Assembly (NCBI GenBank): GCA_003022865.1
Contig: PXSK01000003.1
Coordinates: 1-35,321 of the forward strand
DNA: 35,321 bases
Direction: 5' to 3'
Origin: Halobacteriales archaeon SW_5_70_135
Lineage (GTDB): Archaea > Halobacteriota > Halobacteria > Halobacteriales > SW-7-71-33
Shown here piece after piece: positions 8,176-16,490 of this stretch. The position numbers and the translations under genes are program-made. The notes under the pieces were generated by a model. The model ran no database searches, was not told where the DNA came from, and saw only the letters and a program-made list of their open reading frames with translations. How positions within the stretch are numbered: the stretch's first letter is position 1; each line of letters begins with the position of its first letter.

Positions 8176-9665
8176 GAGTGCCAGTCGAACGCCGTCTCCA
8201 GGTCGTGTGGCTGGTGGCCGCCGCTCTCTGTGGCGCGCTCCAGGTACGTTTCGAGGTCCGGTCGGAACTCCGGGTGTGCGACGCCGACCAGTCGACGGGC
8301 GCGCTCGACGGGTGCGGTCCCGCGGAGGTCGGCGACGCCGTGTTCGGTGACGACGCAGTCGACGTCGTGTTCGGTGTGGTCGACGTGGGTGGCCTTCGGT
8401 ACGACGCGGGAGACGTCGCCGCCGGCCGCGGTCGACGGCAGGGCGACGACCGTGACGTGAGCGCTGCGGTTGAAGTCGGCGCTGCCGCCGACGCCGTTGA
8501 GCACGCGCGAGCCCCGAACGTGCGTGGAGTTGACGTGGCCGTACAGGTCGACGCTCGCCGCGGAGTTGACGGCGACGACGCCCATCCGGTCGACGACACC
8601 TGGATGATTCGACACGGCCGACGGTCGCAGAACGACGTCACGAGCGTACCGCCGTAGGCTTTCGTACAGTCGCTCCTGGCCCGTCGCCGAGAGCGCCAGC
8701 GAGGTGGCCGACGCCACGGCGAGGTCGCCGGCGTCGAGCAGGTCGAGCAGACCGTCCTGGATCACCTCGCCGAAGTACCGCAGGTCGGAGCCGGCGAGCG
8801 GCGAATCGGCGAGACCGGCCATCAGGGCGTTGCCGAGGCTGCCGACGCCGAACTGCAGCGTGGGCGCGGCATCGACGACCGGGTCGCGCTCGCGCTCGGC
8901 GACGAGGAAGTCGACGAGGTTGTCGGCGATCGCCTCGTCCGCCGCGGTCGGCTCGCGGAAGTCGTACGGGTCGCCGGCGCGGTCGGTCCGCACCACCGCC
9001 CGGAGCTTCTCCGGCGGGAACCTGACCGCGGGTCCGCCGACCCGCTCGCCCGGCGCCGTCAGCGGGATCGGTGCCCGGTCGGGCGGGGCGGCCTGCCGGT
9101 ACACGTCGTGCAGCCGGGCCAGTTCGCGCGGCTGGGCGGCGTTCACCTCCACTATCAGTTCGTCGGCGGCGGCGACGTAGGCGGGCGTCTGGCCGATCGA
9201 CAGCGAGGGGACGAGCCAGTCGGGGCCGACGGCGACGGCCTCGACGACGGCGACGTCGGGGTCGGCCGTGCGACCGAACACCACCTCGTCGCTCATCCCG
9301 ACGATGTGGCGGTCCTGAAAGGCCATCGAGCGGTCGTTGGCGGCCGCACGCGCCGTCTCGGTCGCCTGATAGGGCAGCCGCCGGGCGACGGCGCCGGCCG
9401 CGACCATCTCGGTGTCGATCTCCCCGCCCGTGGAGCCGCCGCTGACGACGGTGAGCGAGAGGTCGTCGCGCTCCGCTCGGGCGGCCAGCGCCAGCGGCAC
9501 CCGCTTCGGGTAGCCGACGCTGCCGAAGCCACTCACCGCGAGCGTGGCGTCGGCGGCGACGGTGTCGGCGGCACGCTCGGCCTCCGTGACGGGGAGGTCG
9601 CCCTCGACCCGGGGCGGCAGGTCGCCCTCCCACGGTCGGCGGTCGCGGCCGCGGTCGGCGGTCAC
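8172..9665 (-). CDS. Family I CoA-transferase (acetyl-CoA hydrolase/transferase type), candidate succinyl-CoA:mesaconate CoA-transferase
   Basis: 497 residues, typical of acetyl-CoA hydrolase/4-hydroxybutyrate CoA-transferase (Cat1-like) proteins. N-terminal half: LAVSGFGSVGYPKRVPLALA, VVSGGSTGGEIDTEMV, and SLSIGQTPAYVAAADELIVEVN. C-terminal half: QFGVGSLGNALMAGL and RYFGEVIQDGLLDLLDAGDL, whose Glu is the expected CoA-thioester-forming residue, then VNSAASVDLYGHVNSTHVRGSRVLNGVGG and TEHGVADLRG. The GTG start overlaps the mch stop by 4 nt, making it the last gene of glmS-glmE-mal-mch. That context suggests it moves CoA onto mesaconate for the methylaspartate cycle. The family alone would equally allow acetate, propionate or succinate as acceptor. 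Confidence 0.9.
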   Translation of the reverse strand: MTADRGRDRRPWEGDLPPRVEGDLPVTEAERAADTVAADATLAVSGFGSVGYPKRVPLALAARAERDDLSLTVVSGGSTGGEIDTEMVAAGAVARRLPYQATETARAAANDRSMAFQDRHIVGMSDEVVFGRTADPDVAVVEAVAVGPDWLVPSLSIGQTPAYVAAADELIVEVNAAQPRELARLHDVYRQAAPPDRAPIPLTAPGERVGGPAVRFPPEKLRAVVRTDRAGDPYDFREPTAADEAIADNLVDFLVAERERDPVVDAAPTLQFGVGSLGNALMAGLADSPLAGSDLRYFGEVIQDGLLDLLDAGDLAVASATSLALSATGQERLYESLRRYARDVVLRPSAVSNHPGVVDRMGVVAVNSAASVDLYGHVNSTHVRGSRVLNGVGGSADFNRSAHVTVVALPSTAAGGDVSRVVPKATHVDHTEHDVDCVVTEHGVADLRGTAPVERARRLVGVAHPEFRPDLETYLERATESGGHQPHDLETAFDWHS

Positions 9666-10270
9666 TCTCCGGTCCCCCCGTCGGGCTGCGTGCCGACGCC
9701 CTCCGGCCAGCCCGGCGGCCGGGCGGCACTCGGCTGTGCGTGCTCGCGTTTGAGCACCATCGGCGTCCGCTCCAGCGACAGCACGAGGTCGCCGTCCTGG
9801 TTGTACGCGCGCAGTTCGGTGGTGACGATGCCGACGTGCTCTCGCGACTCGGACTCGCGCTTCGAGAGCACCTCCGACTCCGCGAAGACCGTGTCGCCGT
9901 GGAAGACGGGGGCGTGGTGACGGACGCTGTCGTAGCCGAGGTTGGCGGTGGCGTTCACCGAGACGTCGATCACGCTCATCCCGACCGCCAGCGCGAAGAC
10001 GTAGGTGCCGTTCACGAGTCGCTCGCCGAACTCCGTCTCCGCGGCGTACGCCTCGTTGAAGTGCATCGGGTTGAGGTTCATCGTCACGTTCGTCGTCCGG
10101 ACGTTGTCCGTCTCCGTCACCGTGCGACCGAACGGATGCTTGTACACGTCGCCGACCTCGAAGTCCTCGTAGAAGCGGCCCTGCCAGCCCTCGACGAGTC
10201 GTCGGTCGCGCTCGCGGTCGCTCTCGTGCTCGTGCCCGCCCTCGCCGTCCCTGTCGCCTGCGTCAGTCAT
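9662..10270 (-). CDS. mch: Mesaconyl-CoA hydratase, MaoC-like (methylaspartate cycle)
   Basis: 202 residues with one MaoC/hot-dog domain. An acidic N-terminal arm (1-28) precedes GRFYEDFEVGDVYKHPFGRTVTETDN, the hydratase block NPMHFNEAYAAETEFGERLVNG (67-88), the hydrophobic helix TYVFALAVGMSVIDVSVNAT, and HHAPVFHGDTVFAESEVL. The tail ends in the PPGWPEG...D pattern seen in the haloarchaeal enzyme. It adds water to mesaconyl-CoA to give beta-methylmalyl-CoA, which is later cleaved to glyoxylate and propionyl-CoA. The usual D-x-N-P-x-H site reads N-L-N-P-M-H here (Asn65, His70). It overlaps mal by 8 nt and the CoA-transferase by 4 nt. Confidence 0.92.
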   Translation of the reverse strand: MTDAGDRDGEGGHEHESDRERDRRLVEGWQGRFYEDFEVGDVYKHPFGRTVTETDNVRTTNVTMNLNPMHFNEAYAAETEFGERLVNGTYVFALAVGMSVIDVSVNATANLGYDSVRHHAPVFHGDTVFAESEVLSKRESESREHVGIVTTELRAYNQDGDLVLSLERTPMVLKREHAQPSAARPPGWPEGVGTQPDGGTGE

Positions 10271-11588
10271 GGGTGCCGTCGGGTGACGTGGCGCCTAAGT
10301 TCGGTCGGTCGCCGTTCGCCGACTCCGACTCCGACTCCGGTTCCGGCTCCGGCTCCCGCCGGTGTCGGGCGAGCGCCCGGCGCATCTCGTTGGTGACGAC
10401 CATGTACCCCTCGTCGAAGCCCATACCGGGCTTTGCGAGCACCTGTGCGGCGTCGGTGGCGAGGGCGACGTGTGCACAGGTTCGGGCGGAGGTGGCCGTC
10501 TCGTTGCAGGTGCCCCCCAGGTAGGCGCGGGTGTCGGTGCCGCGACAGTCGAGCACCGCACCGGCACTCTCCGTGACCGGCCCGAGGTCGGGCGTCTTCA
10601 CCTGCACCACGTCGGCCGCTTCGGCGCCGACGAACGCCCGCACGTCCGCACGGGTGTCACACCACTCGTCGGCGACGACGTCCACCTCGACGCCGGCGTC
10701 GGCGAGGCCGTCGCGCAGTTCCGCCATCGCCCGTATCTGCTCGGCCCGGCCGCCGGCGTCCATCGGTCCCTCGATCTGGATCGGGTAGGGTCCGGCGACC
10801 TCGCACAGTTCGCGGAAGTAGTCGACGACGGCGGCGCGGTCGTACGGCGGTCCCCACAGGTCGCCGACCATGCCGTACACGTCGAGGTGGATCCGGGGGT
10901 CGTACTCCTCGGGACCCAGGTCGGCGACGCGGTCGACGAGCCACTCGACGTACTCGGTCACGCCACGGCCGTCCTCGCCCCACTTCTCGCGGCTGTTGAA
11001 CAGCCCGTGCGGGAGGACGGACACTCCCTTCAGCAGCATCTTCTCGGCGCCGCGATACCGCTCGTCGCCGCTCTGTCCGAAGACGGGCACCGGCTCGGTC
11101 GCCGGCGTCACGCCGAGACGGGCCGCGAGCGCCCGGGTCGTTGTCGTCTCTCGCGCGCGGGCGGCCGCAGTCACGAGCGCCTGCGAGACGCCGTAGCGGA
11201 CGGCGGTGTGCAGGTCGCGGTCGTCGGCCACCCGCTCTAGGGCCGCGACCGTCGCGCCGAGGTCGCCCGCCTCGCGGCCGACGACGGCGTCGGCCACGGC
11301 CCCCTCGACGACGGCGCGGTGCTCGCGGGCGCGAAAGAGCGGGTCCCGCGAGCCGGCGCCGGAGTACTGCACCGCGGCGCAGTCGCCGCGGGCGCGGCGA
11401 CCGTCGGCGAGTTCCACCTCGACGAGCAGGGCCTCGCCCGGCTCCCGGACCCGCTCGTAGCCGGGCGTCGCCGGCTCGCCGCCGTAGGCGAAGCCGTCCG
11501 ACGGCGCGCCGCCGCGGACCGCGGCCTGGTCGTCGAAGAAGAAGCCCGCGACGCCCGGCGTGGCGCGGACGGCGGCGACCGCGGGCAT
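10263..11588 (-). CDS. mal: Methylaspartate ammonia-lyase
   Basis: 441 residues. It interconverts L-threo-3-methylaspartate with mesaconate and ammonia; an enolase-superfamily barrel. All catalytic positions are visible and align closely with the clostridial numbering: His194 (VLPHGLFN), metal ligands Asp236 (IHLDVYG), Glu273 (IEGPMD) and Asp307 (VADEWC), and the base Lys331 (VQVKTPDLG). Cys361-type chemistry is suggested by LGGTCNET. A haloarchaeal C-terminal tail (about 405-441) is a Pro-Glu/Ser-Glu repeat absent from bacterial enzymes. Start ATG 11588 overlaps the glmE stop by one base (TGATG pattern), and the stop lies inside mch. Confidence 0.96.
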   Translation of the reverse strand: MPAVAAVRATPGVAGFFFDDQAAVRGGAPSDGFAYGGEPATPGYERVREPGEALLVEVELADGRRARGDCAAVQYSGAGSRDPLFRAREHRAVVEGAVADAVVGREAGDLGATVAALERVADDRDLHTAVRYGVSQALVTAAARARETTTTRALAARLGVTPATEPVPVFGQSGDERYRGAEKMLLKGVSVLPHGLFNSREKWGEDGRGVTEYVEWLVDRVADLGPEEYDPRIHLDVYGMVGDLWGPPYDRAAVVDYFRELCEVAGPYPIQIEGPMDAGGRAEQIRAMAELRDGLADAGVEVDVVADEWCDTRADVRAFVGAEAADVVQVKTPDLGPVTESAGAVLDCRGTDTRAYLGGTCNETATSARTCAHVALATDAAQVLAKPGMGFDEGYMVVTNEMRRALARHRREPEPEPESESESANGDRPNLGATSPDGTHD

Positions 11589-13060
11589 CAGTCGGCCCTC
11601 CCGTCGGCGTCACCGTCGTCCGGGCGACCCACGAGGCCGCCCTTGCTGACCGCCGCGACGTCGTCGGCGACCATCCGGAAGGACGGATCGCGACCCTCGG
11701 CGCGGGCGCGCTCGTCGAGGCGGGCGTCGTGAGCGCGCTTCACGTCGTCCGACAGGGCGAGAGTGCCGAACTTCAGCAGCCGCACGCGGCCGTCGTCGTC
11801 CCGTGCGGGGAGCACGTCGCCGGCGGCGGCGTCGCTGGGCGGGAAGGGCACGTCGAGGGCGCCCGCCTCGAAGGCACGGACCGTGCCACGAGCCCAGTCG
11901 CCGTCGCCCAGTTCTCGCACGCGAGAGAGCAGGTCGCGCACGGACCGCTCGATCAGGTCGCGCTCGCGCCCGACGCCCTCCAGCGAGAGCTCCTGGTCGT
12001 GCAGCATCTCGATGGACTGTCGCGTGGTCCGGAGGCCGGCGGCGTTCGCCTCCGGCGTCGGCACACCCTTGGCCTCCTGGGGTGACTTCGTGATGAGCTT
12101 GTCCGGCTCCGCGACGGCGGCGGTCACCGAGCCCAGCGAGATGACGCCGTAGGCGCGGGCCTCGTCCCTCGGAAAGCCGCCCATCCACTGGTGAAAGACG
12201 GTCGTCACCGTCACCTCGTCGGGGAGGTACGACTCGCCCAACGAGCGCGTCGCCCGCAGGGCGGCCACGTCCTGGACGAGGTTGCCGACCTGGCCGTAGC
12301 CGAGCGTGACGCTGCGCACGCCCTGGGTGGCCGCGAGCAGCCCCTCCAGGATGCAGACCGCGATGGCGATCGAGGGCGGCACGAGCGTGCCCGTCAGTGG
12401 GCCGAACGGCTCGCGGTTGACCGGCACGCCGCGTTCCGTGTACGCGCCACAGAGCCGGTCGACGTACTGCCAGTAGGCGATCGTCTGTTCGAGGTCGTAC
12501 TTGCTCGTGTACGGGAGGTTGTACGTGATCGGTCCGCCCTCGAAGGACTGGAAGCCGCCCGCCAAGGTCACGGCCGCCAGCAGCCGCGGGTCGGGCGTGC
12601 CGTGGCGCACCTCGACCGGCGTGTCCACGCTGGTCACCAGCTCGCGGCAGGCCTCGACGCCGTGGTTGACCGCCGGAAAGCCGTTGAGGGCGTTCTCCTC
12701 GCCCTCCCGTGAGGCTGCCAGCCCCTCCTCGGCGTCCGCGTAGGCGTTGTCCCGGGTGTACGAGTCGATCGTGGTCGGCAGGAGGTCGGCACCGCCCTCC
12801 CGTTCGAGGTGCTGGAGGAGGTCGATCTGGTCCTCCAGGAGGGGGACGCCGCCGCGGGGCTGGACGAGCACGCCGTCGGCCTCCTCCAGGACGGGGACGA
12901 ACTGCTGTTCGGGGGCGAGCGAGTCGTGGAAGGCGACGGCGTCGTCGAGGTCGACGGCCTCGCCGGTCGGCCACTCGTCACAGACCTCGCGGGTCTCGCG
13001 GAGGAGTCGGTCGCCGGGGAGTCGCTCGTCGCGCGGCGACTCCTGGCCGCGGTCGCTCAT
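11588..13060 (-). CDS. glmE: Glutamate mutase (methylaspartate mutase) epsilon subunit
   Basis: 490 residues, the normal size of GlmE/MutE. The barrel carries typical blocks: VQPRGGVPLLEDQIDLLQHLEREGGADLLPTTIDSYTRDN, EGLAASREGEENALNGFPAVNHGVEACRELV, the GGFQSFEGGPITYNLPYTSKYDLEQTIAYWQYVDRL stretch, NREPFGPLTGTLVPPS and GYGQVGNLVQDVAALRA. With GlmS and coenzyme B12 it rearranges L-glutamate to L-threo-3-methylaspartate, the entry step of the methylaspartate cycle. It begins immediately after glmS, with no gap. Confidence 0.96.
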   Translation of the reverse strand: MSDRGQESPRDERLPGDRLLRETREVCDEWPTGEAVDLDDAVAFHDSLAPEQQFVPVLEEADGVLVQPRGGVPLLEDQIDLLQHLEREGGADLLPTTIDSYTRDNAYADAEEGLAASREGEENALNGFPAVNHGVEACRELVTSVDTPVEVRHGTPDPRLLAAVTLAGGFQSFEGGPITYNLPYTSKYDLEQTIAYWQYVDRLCGAYTERGVPVNREPFGPLTGTLVPPSIAIAVCILEGLLAATQGVRSVTLGYGQVGNLVQDVAALRATRSLGESYLPDEVTVTTVFHQWMGGFPRDEARAYGVISLGSVTAAVAEPDKLITKSPQEAKGVPTPEANAAGLRTTRQSIEMLHDQELSLEGVGRERDLIERSVRDLLSRVRELGDGDWARGTVRAFEAGALDVPFPPSDAAAGDVLPARDDDGRVRLLKFGTLALSDDVKRAHDARLDERARAEGRDPSFRMVADDVAAVSKGGLVGRPDDGDADGRAD

Positions 13061-13528
13061 CTACGAGCGGACGCGGGCGTGGTCGGCCTCGCTCTCGGCC
13101 GCCCGCTCGCTCTCGGCCTCGCCGAGGTCCGAGCGGAGCGTCTCGACGACGTCGTCGAAGTCGGCCTCGGCGGGGAACACCCGGTCGAAGCCGAGCCGGC
13201 GAAACCGCCGCCGGACGGTCTCGAAGTCGGTCTGACCGACGGCGAGGTTGCCGCCGATGTACGTCACCAGGTCGAGGTCGGCCTCCCGGAGGTGACCGTG
13301 CAGGCCGCCACAGTCCTGCTCGGCGTGACCGTACAGCGACGACACGAGGACGGCGTCGGCGTCCTCGTCCTCGGCGGCCGAGACGAAGTCCGTCTGGGGC
13401 GTCTGGGCGCCCAGGTTCGTCACGTCGAAGCCGGCCTCCTTCAGCGCGTGTTCGAGCAGGGTGATCCCGACGACGTGCGCGTCCGACCCGACCGTCCCGA
13501 GGACGACCGATGCACGTGTGCCTCGCAT
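13061..13528 (-). CDS. glmS: Glutamate mutase (methylaspartate mutase) sigma subunit, B12-binding
   Basis: 155 residues, one flavodoxin-like cobalamin-binding domain. The base-off/His-on motif D-x-H-x-x-G is at Asp16-His18-Gly21 (GSDAHVVG), followed by SSLYGHAEQDCGGLH and the IGGNLAVG loop that holds the dimethylbenzimidazole tail. The last ~20 residues (ESERAAESEADHARVRS) are a haloarchaeal extension. It is the first gene of the glmS-glmE-mal-mch-CoA-transferase operon. A TATA-like element about 33 nt upstream fits a short leader. Confidence 0.95.
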   Translation of the reverse strand: MRGTRASVVLGTVGSDAHVVGITLLEHALKEAGFDVTNLGAQTPQTDFVSAAEDEDADAVLVSSLYGHAEQDCGGLHGHLREADLDLVTYIGGNLAVGQTDFETVRRRFRRLGFDRVFPAEADFDDVVETLRSDLGEAESERAAESEADHARVRS

Positions 13529-13555
13529 CCTACACTCGGCGCGACACTCTCCCCC

Positions 13556-13567
13556 GGGATAAGCATA
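13556..13567 (-). promoter_or_regulatory. TATA-like box for the glmS operon
   Basis: On the minus strand TTATGCTTATCC lies about 33 nt before ATG 13528, in an otherwise GC-rich region. It shares the short divergent gap with the promoter of the nucleoside deaminase gene, so the two units may be co-regulated. Confidence 0.55.
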
Positions 13568-13573
13568 ACGGTC

Positions 13574-13583
13574 GTTAATTATG
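13574..13583 (+). promoter_or_regulatory. TATA-like box for the nucleoside deaminase gene
   Basis: GTTAATTATG is the most AT-rich decamer between the two divergent genes. It would place transcription initiation near 13605, upstream of ATG 13647, which argues against the earlier ATG at 13581 that lies within the box. Confidence 0.5.
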
Positions 13584-13646
13584 TTTGGGGACCGTTGGCA
13601 CGCACGACCGGAAGGCGCTTCCGTCGGGCGCCGCAGGTGCCGAGAG

Positions 13647-14093
13647 ATGGCAGACGTCGAGCCCAGGGAAGCGATGGCACGCGCCCTCGACCTGGCGGAG
13701 GCGGCCGCCGCGGCGGGCGACGAGCCCTTTGGCTCCGTGCTCGTCTACGGCGAGAGCGTGATCGAGGAGGAGCGCAACACCGTCGCCACGGACGACGACC
13801 GCACCGCCCACCCGGAGCTGAAGCTCGTCCGGTGGGCCGGCCGGAACCTCTCGCCGGAGGAGCGTCGCCGGACGACCGTATACACGAGCACCGAGCCCTG
13901 TCCGATGTGCGCAGGGGGGATCTACAACGTCGACCTGGGCCGGGTCGTCTACAGTGCGAGCGCGGAGGTGCTGTCGATCGTCGCCGGCGGCGAGCCCGGG
14001 CCGCGCTGTGCGGAGATCGTCGGCGACCGGACGGACGTCGAGGGACCGGTCCTGCCCGAGCGCGGCCGCGACGTGCACGAGGCGTTCTGGTGA
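13647..14093 (+). CDS. Nucleoside/guanine deaminase-like protein (CDA superfamily, zinc-dependent)
   Basis: 148 residues from ATG 13647. The deaminase motifs are AHPELKL (His-x-Glu with Pro in the middle, where many relatives have Ala) and TSTEPCPMCAGGIY (P-C-x-x-C), giving one zinc site with His, two Cys and a catalytic Glu. DEPFGSVLVYGESVIEEERN is the typical opening strand pair. The C-terminal FW after a conserved 'VHEAFW' is shared with bacterial guanine deaminases, whose active site is completed by the neighbouring subunit. Guanine, cytosine or a modified nucleoside could be the substrate. The frame is open back to 13581, but the TATA position and family alignment favour 13647. It is convergent with trpG (10 nt apart). 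Confidence 0.85.
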   Translation: MADVEPREAMARALDLAEAAAAAGDEPFGSVLVYGESVIEEERNTVATDDDRTAHPELKLVRWAGRNLSPEERRRTTVYTSTEPCPMCAGGIYNVDLGRVVYSASAEVLSIVAGGEPGPRCAEIVGDRTDVEGPVLPERGRDVHEAFW

Positions 14094-14103
14094 CCGGTCG
14101 CGG

Positions 14104-14730
14104 TCAGTCGGGCACCGCGGCGCCCGGACCGTCCGCCCGGGGCGACGCCGCCAGCGAGAGGAAGTTACCGATCACCTCGTGGCCGACGCCGGTGAGTACG
14201 GACTCGGGGTGGAACTGCACGCACTCGACGGGATGGTCGCGGTGACGCACGCCCATGACGAGAGGCGCCGTGTCCTCTCCGTCGGCGACGGTATGGGCGG
14301 AGACGGCGACGCAGTCGGGCACCTCGGCGGCGACCAGCGAGTGGTACCGTCCCGCCGGAAACCGCTGGTCGAGCCCGTGGAACACTCCTTCGCCGTCGTG
14401 TTCGACGCGGGAGGTCTTGCCGTGGACCGGCGCCGGCGCCCGCCCCACCTCGCCGCCGTAGGCGTACACCGCGGCTTCGAGTCCCAGACAGACGCCCAGC
14501 GTGGGCACCTCGGGGCTGACCTCGCGGAGCACGTCGGTCGTCACCCCCACGTCGCGCTCGTTCCGGGGGTGGCCCGGCCCGGGACTGAGGACGACGGCGT
14601 CGGGGTCGGTGGCGCGCACGTCCTCGACGGCCGCGGTGTTGCGCAGTACCGTCGCCTCGGCGCGCTGGCTCACGTACTCGACGAGGTTGTAGGTGAACGA
14701 GTCGAAGTTGTCGACGACGGTCACCCTCAC
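14104..14730 (-). CDS. trpG: Anthranilate synthase component II, glutamine amidotransferase
   Basis: 208 residues of class I glutamine amidotransferase. It supplies ammonia from glutamine to TrpE for anthranilate synthesis. Visible motifs: VVDNFDSFTYNLVEYV at the start, the oxyanion strand VVLSPGPGHP (about 46-55), the nucleophile GVCLGLEAAVYAYGG with Cys81, KTSRVEHDG, RYHSLVA, and the His-Glu pair in VQFHPESVLT. The elbow reads CLGLE where bacterial enzymes usually have CLGHQ. Last gene of trpD-F-E-G, overlapping trpE by 4 nt. Confidence 0.95.
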   Translation of the reverse strand: MRVTVVDNFDSFTYNLVEYVSQRAEATVLRNTAAVEDVRATDPDAVVLSPGPGHPRNERDVGVTTDVLREVSPEVPTLGVCLGLEAAVYAYGGEVGRAPAPVHGKTSRVEHDGEGVFHGLDQRFPAGRYHSLVAAEVPDCVAVSAHTVADGEDTAPLVMGVRHRDHPVECVQFHPESVLTGVGHEVIGNFLSLAASPRADGPGAAVPD

Positions 14731-16490
14731 GCGGGGTCACCCCCCGCAGACTCCGCCCGGCCCTCGACGGGGTCCTCGGCCGTCTCGGCAGCTGTGGCGT
14801 CGTCGACGTCGACGCGGACCCGGTCGAGCGCGTCGAGGGTGCCCCGCATCTTCCGTTCGGTCTCCGCGAACTCGCTCTCGGGATCGGAGTCGGCGACGAC
14901 TCCCGCGCCGGCGCGGACCGTGACGCGGTCGCGGTCGTCGCCCCCTGTGACGCGGTCGCGGTCGTCACCCCCGTCCGCCGCGGGCGCGACGCCCTGCTCG
15001 ACGGTCGCGGTGCGGATGACGATCGCCACGTCGGCGTCGCCGGTCCAGTCGTAGTAGCCGACGCCGCCGCCGTAGACGCCGCGGGGTTCGTCCTCGGTGT
15101 CGTCGATCAGCTCCATGGCGCGGACCTTCGGCGCGCCGGTGAGCGTGCCGGCGGGGAACGCCGCCCGGGTGGCGTCGAAGGCGTCCGGCGCGCGGTCGAC
15201 GGCTTCGGTCGGGCCGCCGGCCAGGCGCCCGGAGACCGTCGACTCGATGTGCTGGACGTGGGAGTACTTCAGCACGTTCATGAACTCCTCGACCTCGACG
15301 CTGCCGGGGGCGGCGACGCGGCGCACGTCGTTGCGCGCCAGGTCGACCAGCATCGTGTGCTCGGCGCGTTCCTTGTCGTCGGCGAGCAGTTCGCCCGCGA
15401 GCCGGCGGTCCTCGACGGGGCTGGCCCCGCGGGGACAGGTACCCGCGATCGGGTTGGCCGTGACGCGGTCGCCCGCGACGGAGACGAGCGTCTCCGGGCT
15501 GGCGCCGACGACGCGCAGGTCGTCGAAGCCGAGCAGGTACATGTACGGCGACGGATTGACCCGGCGCAGGGCGGCGTACAGCCCCAGCGGGTCGACGTCG
15601 CCGTACAGCCGTCGCGACCGGGAGAGCACGCACTGGTACACCTCGCCGTCGAGGACGGCCTCTCTCGCCCGCTCGACCGCCCGCTCGTACGTCTCGCGGG
15701 GGTCGGCCTCCTCGCGCTCGATCCGCGCTCCGGCGGGAGCGGGCGCCTCGGCGGTCGCCAGGCGCTCGCGCACCGCTGCCGCCTCCGCGAGGACGGCGTC
15801 GTACGTCTCGCCGGCGCTTGCGCCCGGCGAGAGCGGCGGCGTGGCGACGAGTTCGACCGTCCCCTCGCGGTGGTCGATCGCGAGCACCCGGGTCGCCAGC
15901 ACGAAGCCCGCGTCCGGCGTCCGCGTCTCCGGCCGCTCCAGGCCGACCTCCGCGAGACGCGTGGCGTAGACGGCGTCGTACGAGCAGAAGCCGACGAGAC
16001 CGCCGTTCAGTCGCGGCCGCGCGGCGCGGGCGCCGAGCGGCTCGTCGTCGAAGCCGGCGAGACGGACGTCCGGCAGCGCCGTTCGCAGGGCGTCGAACGC
16101 GTCGCGGTCGTCGCCGGTCGCCGAGTCGGTTCCGACCCGGTCGAGGACGGCGTGGTCGCCGAGCGGTTCCACGTCCGTCTCGCCGCCTCGAACGCGGACG
16201 GCCGCGAGCGGGTCGTAGCCGACGAAGGAGTAGCGGGCGTGGCGGTCGGCGCTGTCGGCACGGAAGGCGCCGTCGGGGTCGCTCGACGGCGTCTTACCGG
16301 CGCTCTCGAGCAGGAAGGCGTACCCGGGGTCGCCGACGGCGTCGACCTCGACGGTGCGGCCGGTCAGGGCCGCGTACGCCGACAGCGGCGTCGCCTCGAC
16401 GTCGAGGTCGACACGGAGCCGGACGACCGCCGGCCGGTCGCCCTCGGCGAGCGAGACGAACGTCTCGCGGTCCGTCTCCGGGGCGATCAC
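14727..16490 (-). CDS. trpE: Anthranilate synthase component I
   Basis: 587 residues. It converts chorismate and ammonia to anthranilate. The N-terminal regulatory part contains the tryptophan-binding FLLESAGK motif (about 59-66), suggesting feedback inhibition. The chorismate-binding core is seen in VLSRSRRLYGDVDPLGLYAALRRVNPSPYMYLL, NPIAGTCPRG, AEHTMLVDLARNDVRRVAAPG, KYSHVQHIES, FPAGTLTGAPKVRAMELI and RGVYGGGVGY. A small acidic insertion near residues 508-523 contains a duplicated DDRDRVT unit that matches the 27-bp DNA repeat at 14920-14966. Overlaps both neighbours by 4 nt within the trp operon. Confidence 0.96.
   Translation of the reverse strand: MIAPETDRETFVSLAEGDRPAVVRLRVDLDVEATPLSAYAALTGRTVEVDAVGDPGYAFLLESAGKTPSSDPDGAFRADSADRHARYSFVGYDPLAAVRVRGGETDVEPLGDHAVLDRVGTDSATGDDRDAFDALRTALPDVRLAGFDDEPLGARAARPRLNGGLVGFCSYDAVYATRLAEVGLERPETRTPDAGFVLATRVLAIDHREGTVELVATPPLSPGASAGETYDAVLAEAAAVRERLATAEAPAPAGARIEREEADPRETYERAVERAREAVLDGEVYQCVLSRSRRLYGDVDPLGLYAALRRVNPSPYMYLLGFDDLRVVGASPETLVSVAGDRVTANPIAGTCPRGASPVEDRRLAGELLADDKERAEHTMLVDLARNDVRRVAAPGSVEVEEFMNVLKYSHVQHIESTVSGRLAGGPTEAVDRAPDAFDATRAAFPAGTLTGAPKVRAMELIDDTEDEPRGVYGGGVGYYDWTGDADVAIVIRTATVEQGVAPAADGGDDRDRVTGGDDRDRVTVRAGAGVVADSDPESEFAETERKMRGTLDALDRVRVDVDDATAAETAEDPVEGRAESAGGDPA
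14920..14966. repeat. Two-copy in-frame direct repeat inside trpE
   Basis: The 20-mer GTGACGCGGTCGCGGTCGTC occurs at 14920-14939 and again at 14947-14966, spaced 27 nt. Because 27 is nine codons the reading frame is kept, and the protein gains a second DDRDRVT unit. This is a simple tandem duplication in a surface-loop region. Confidence 0.85.

Noticed and set aside
13581-13646. Longer N-terminus for the nucleoside deaminase from ATG 13581
   Set aside because: This ATG lies inside the best TATA-like element, and the added residues do not resemble the family.
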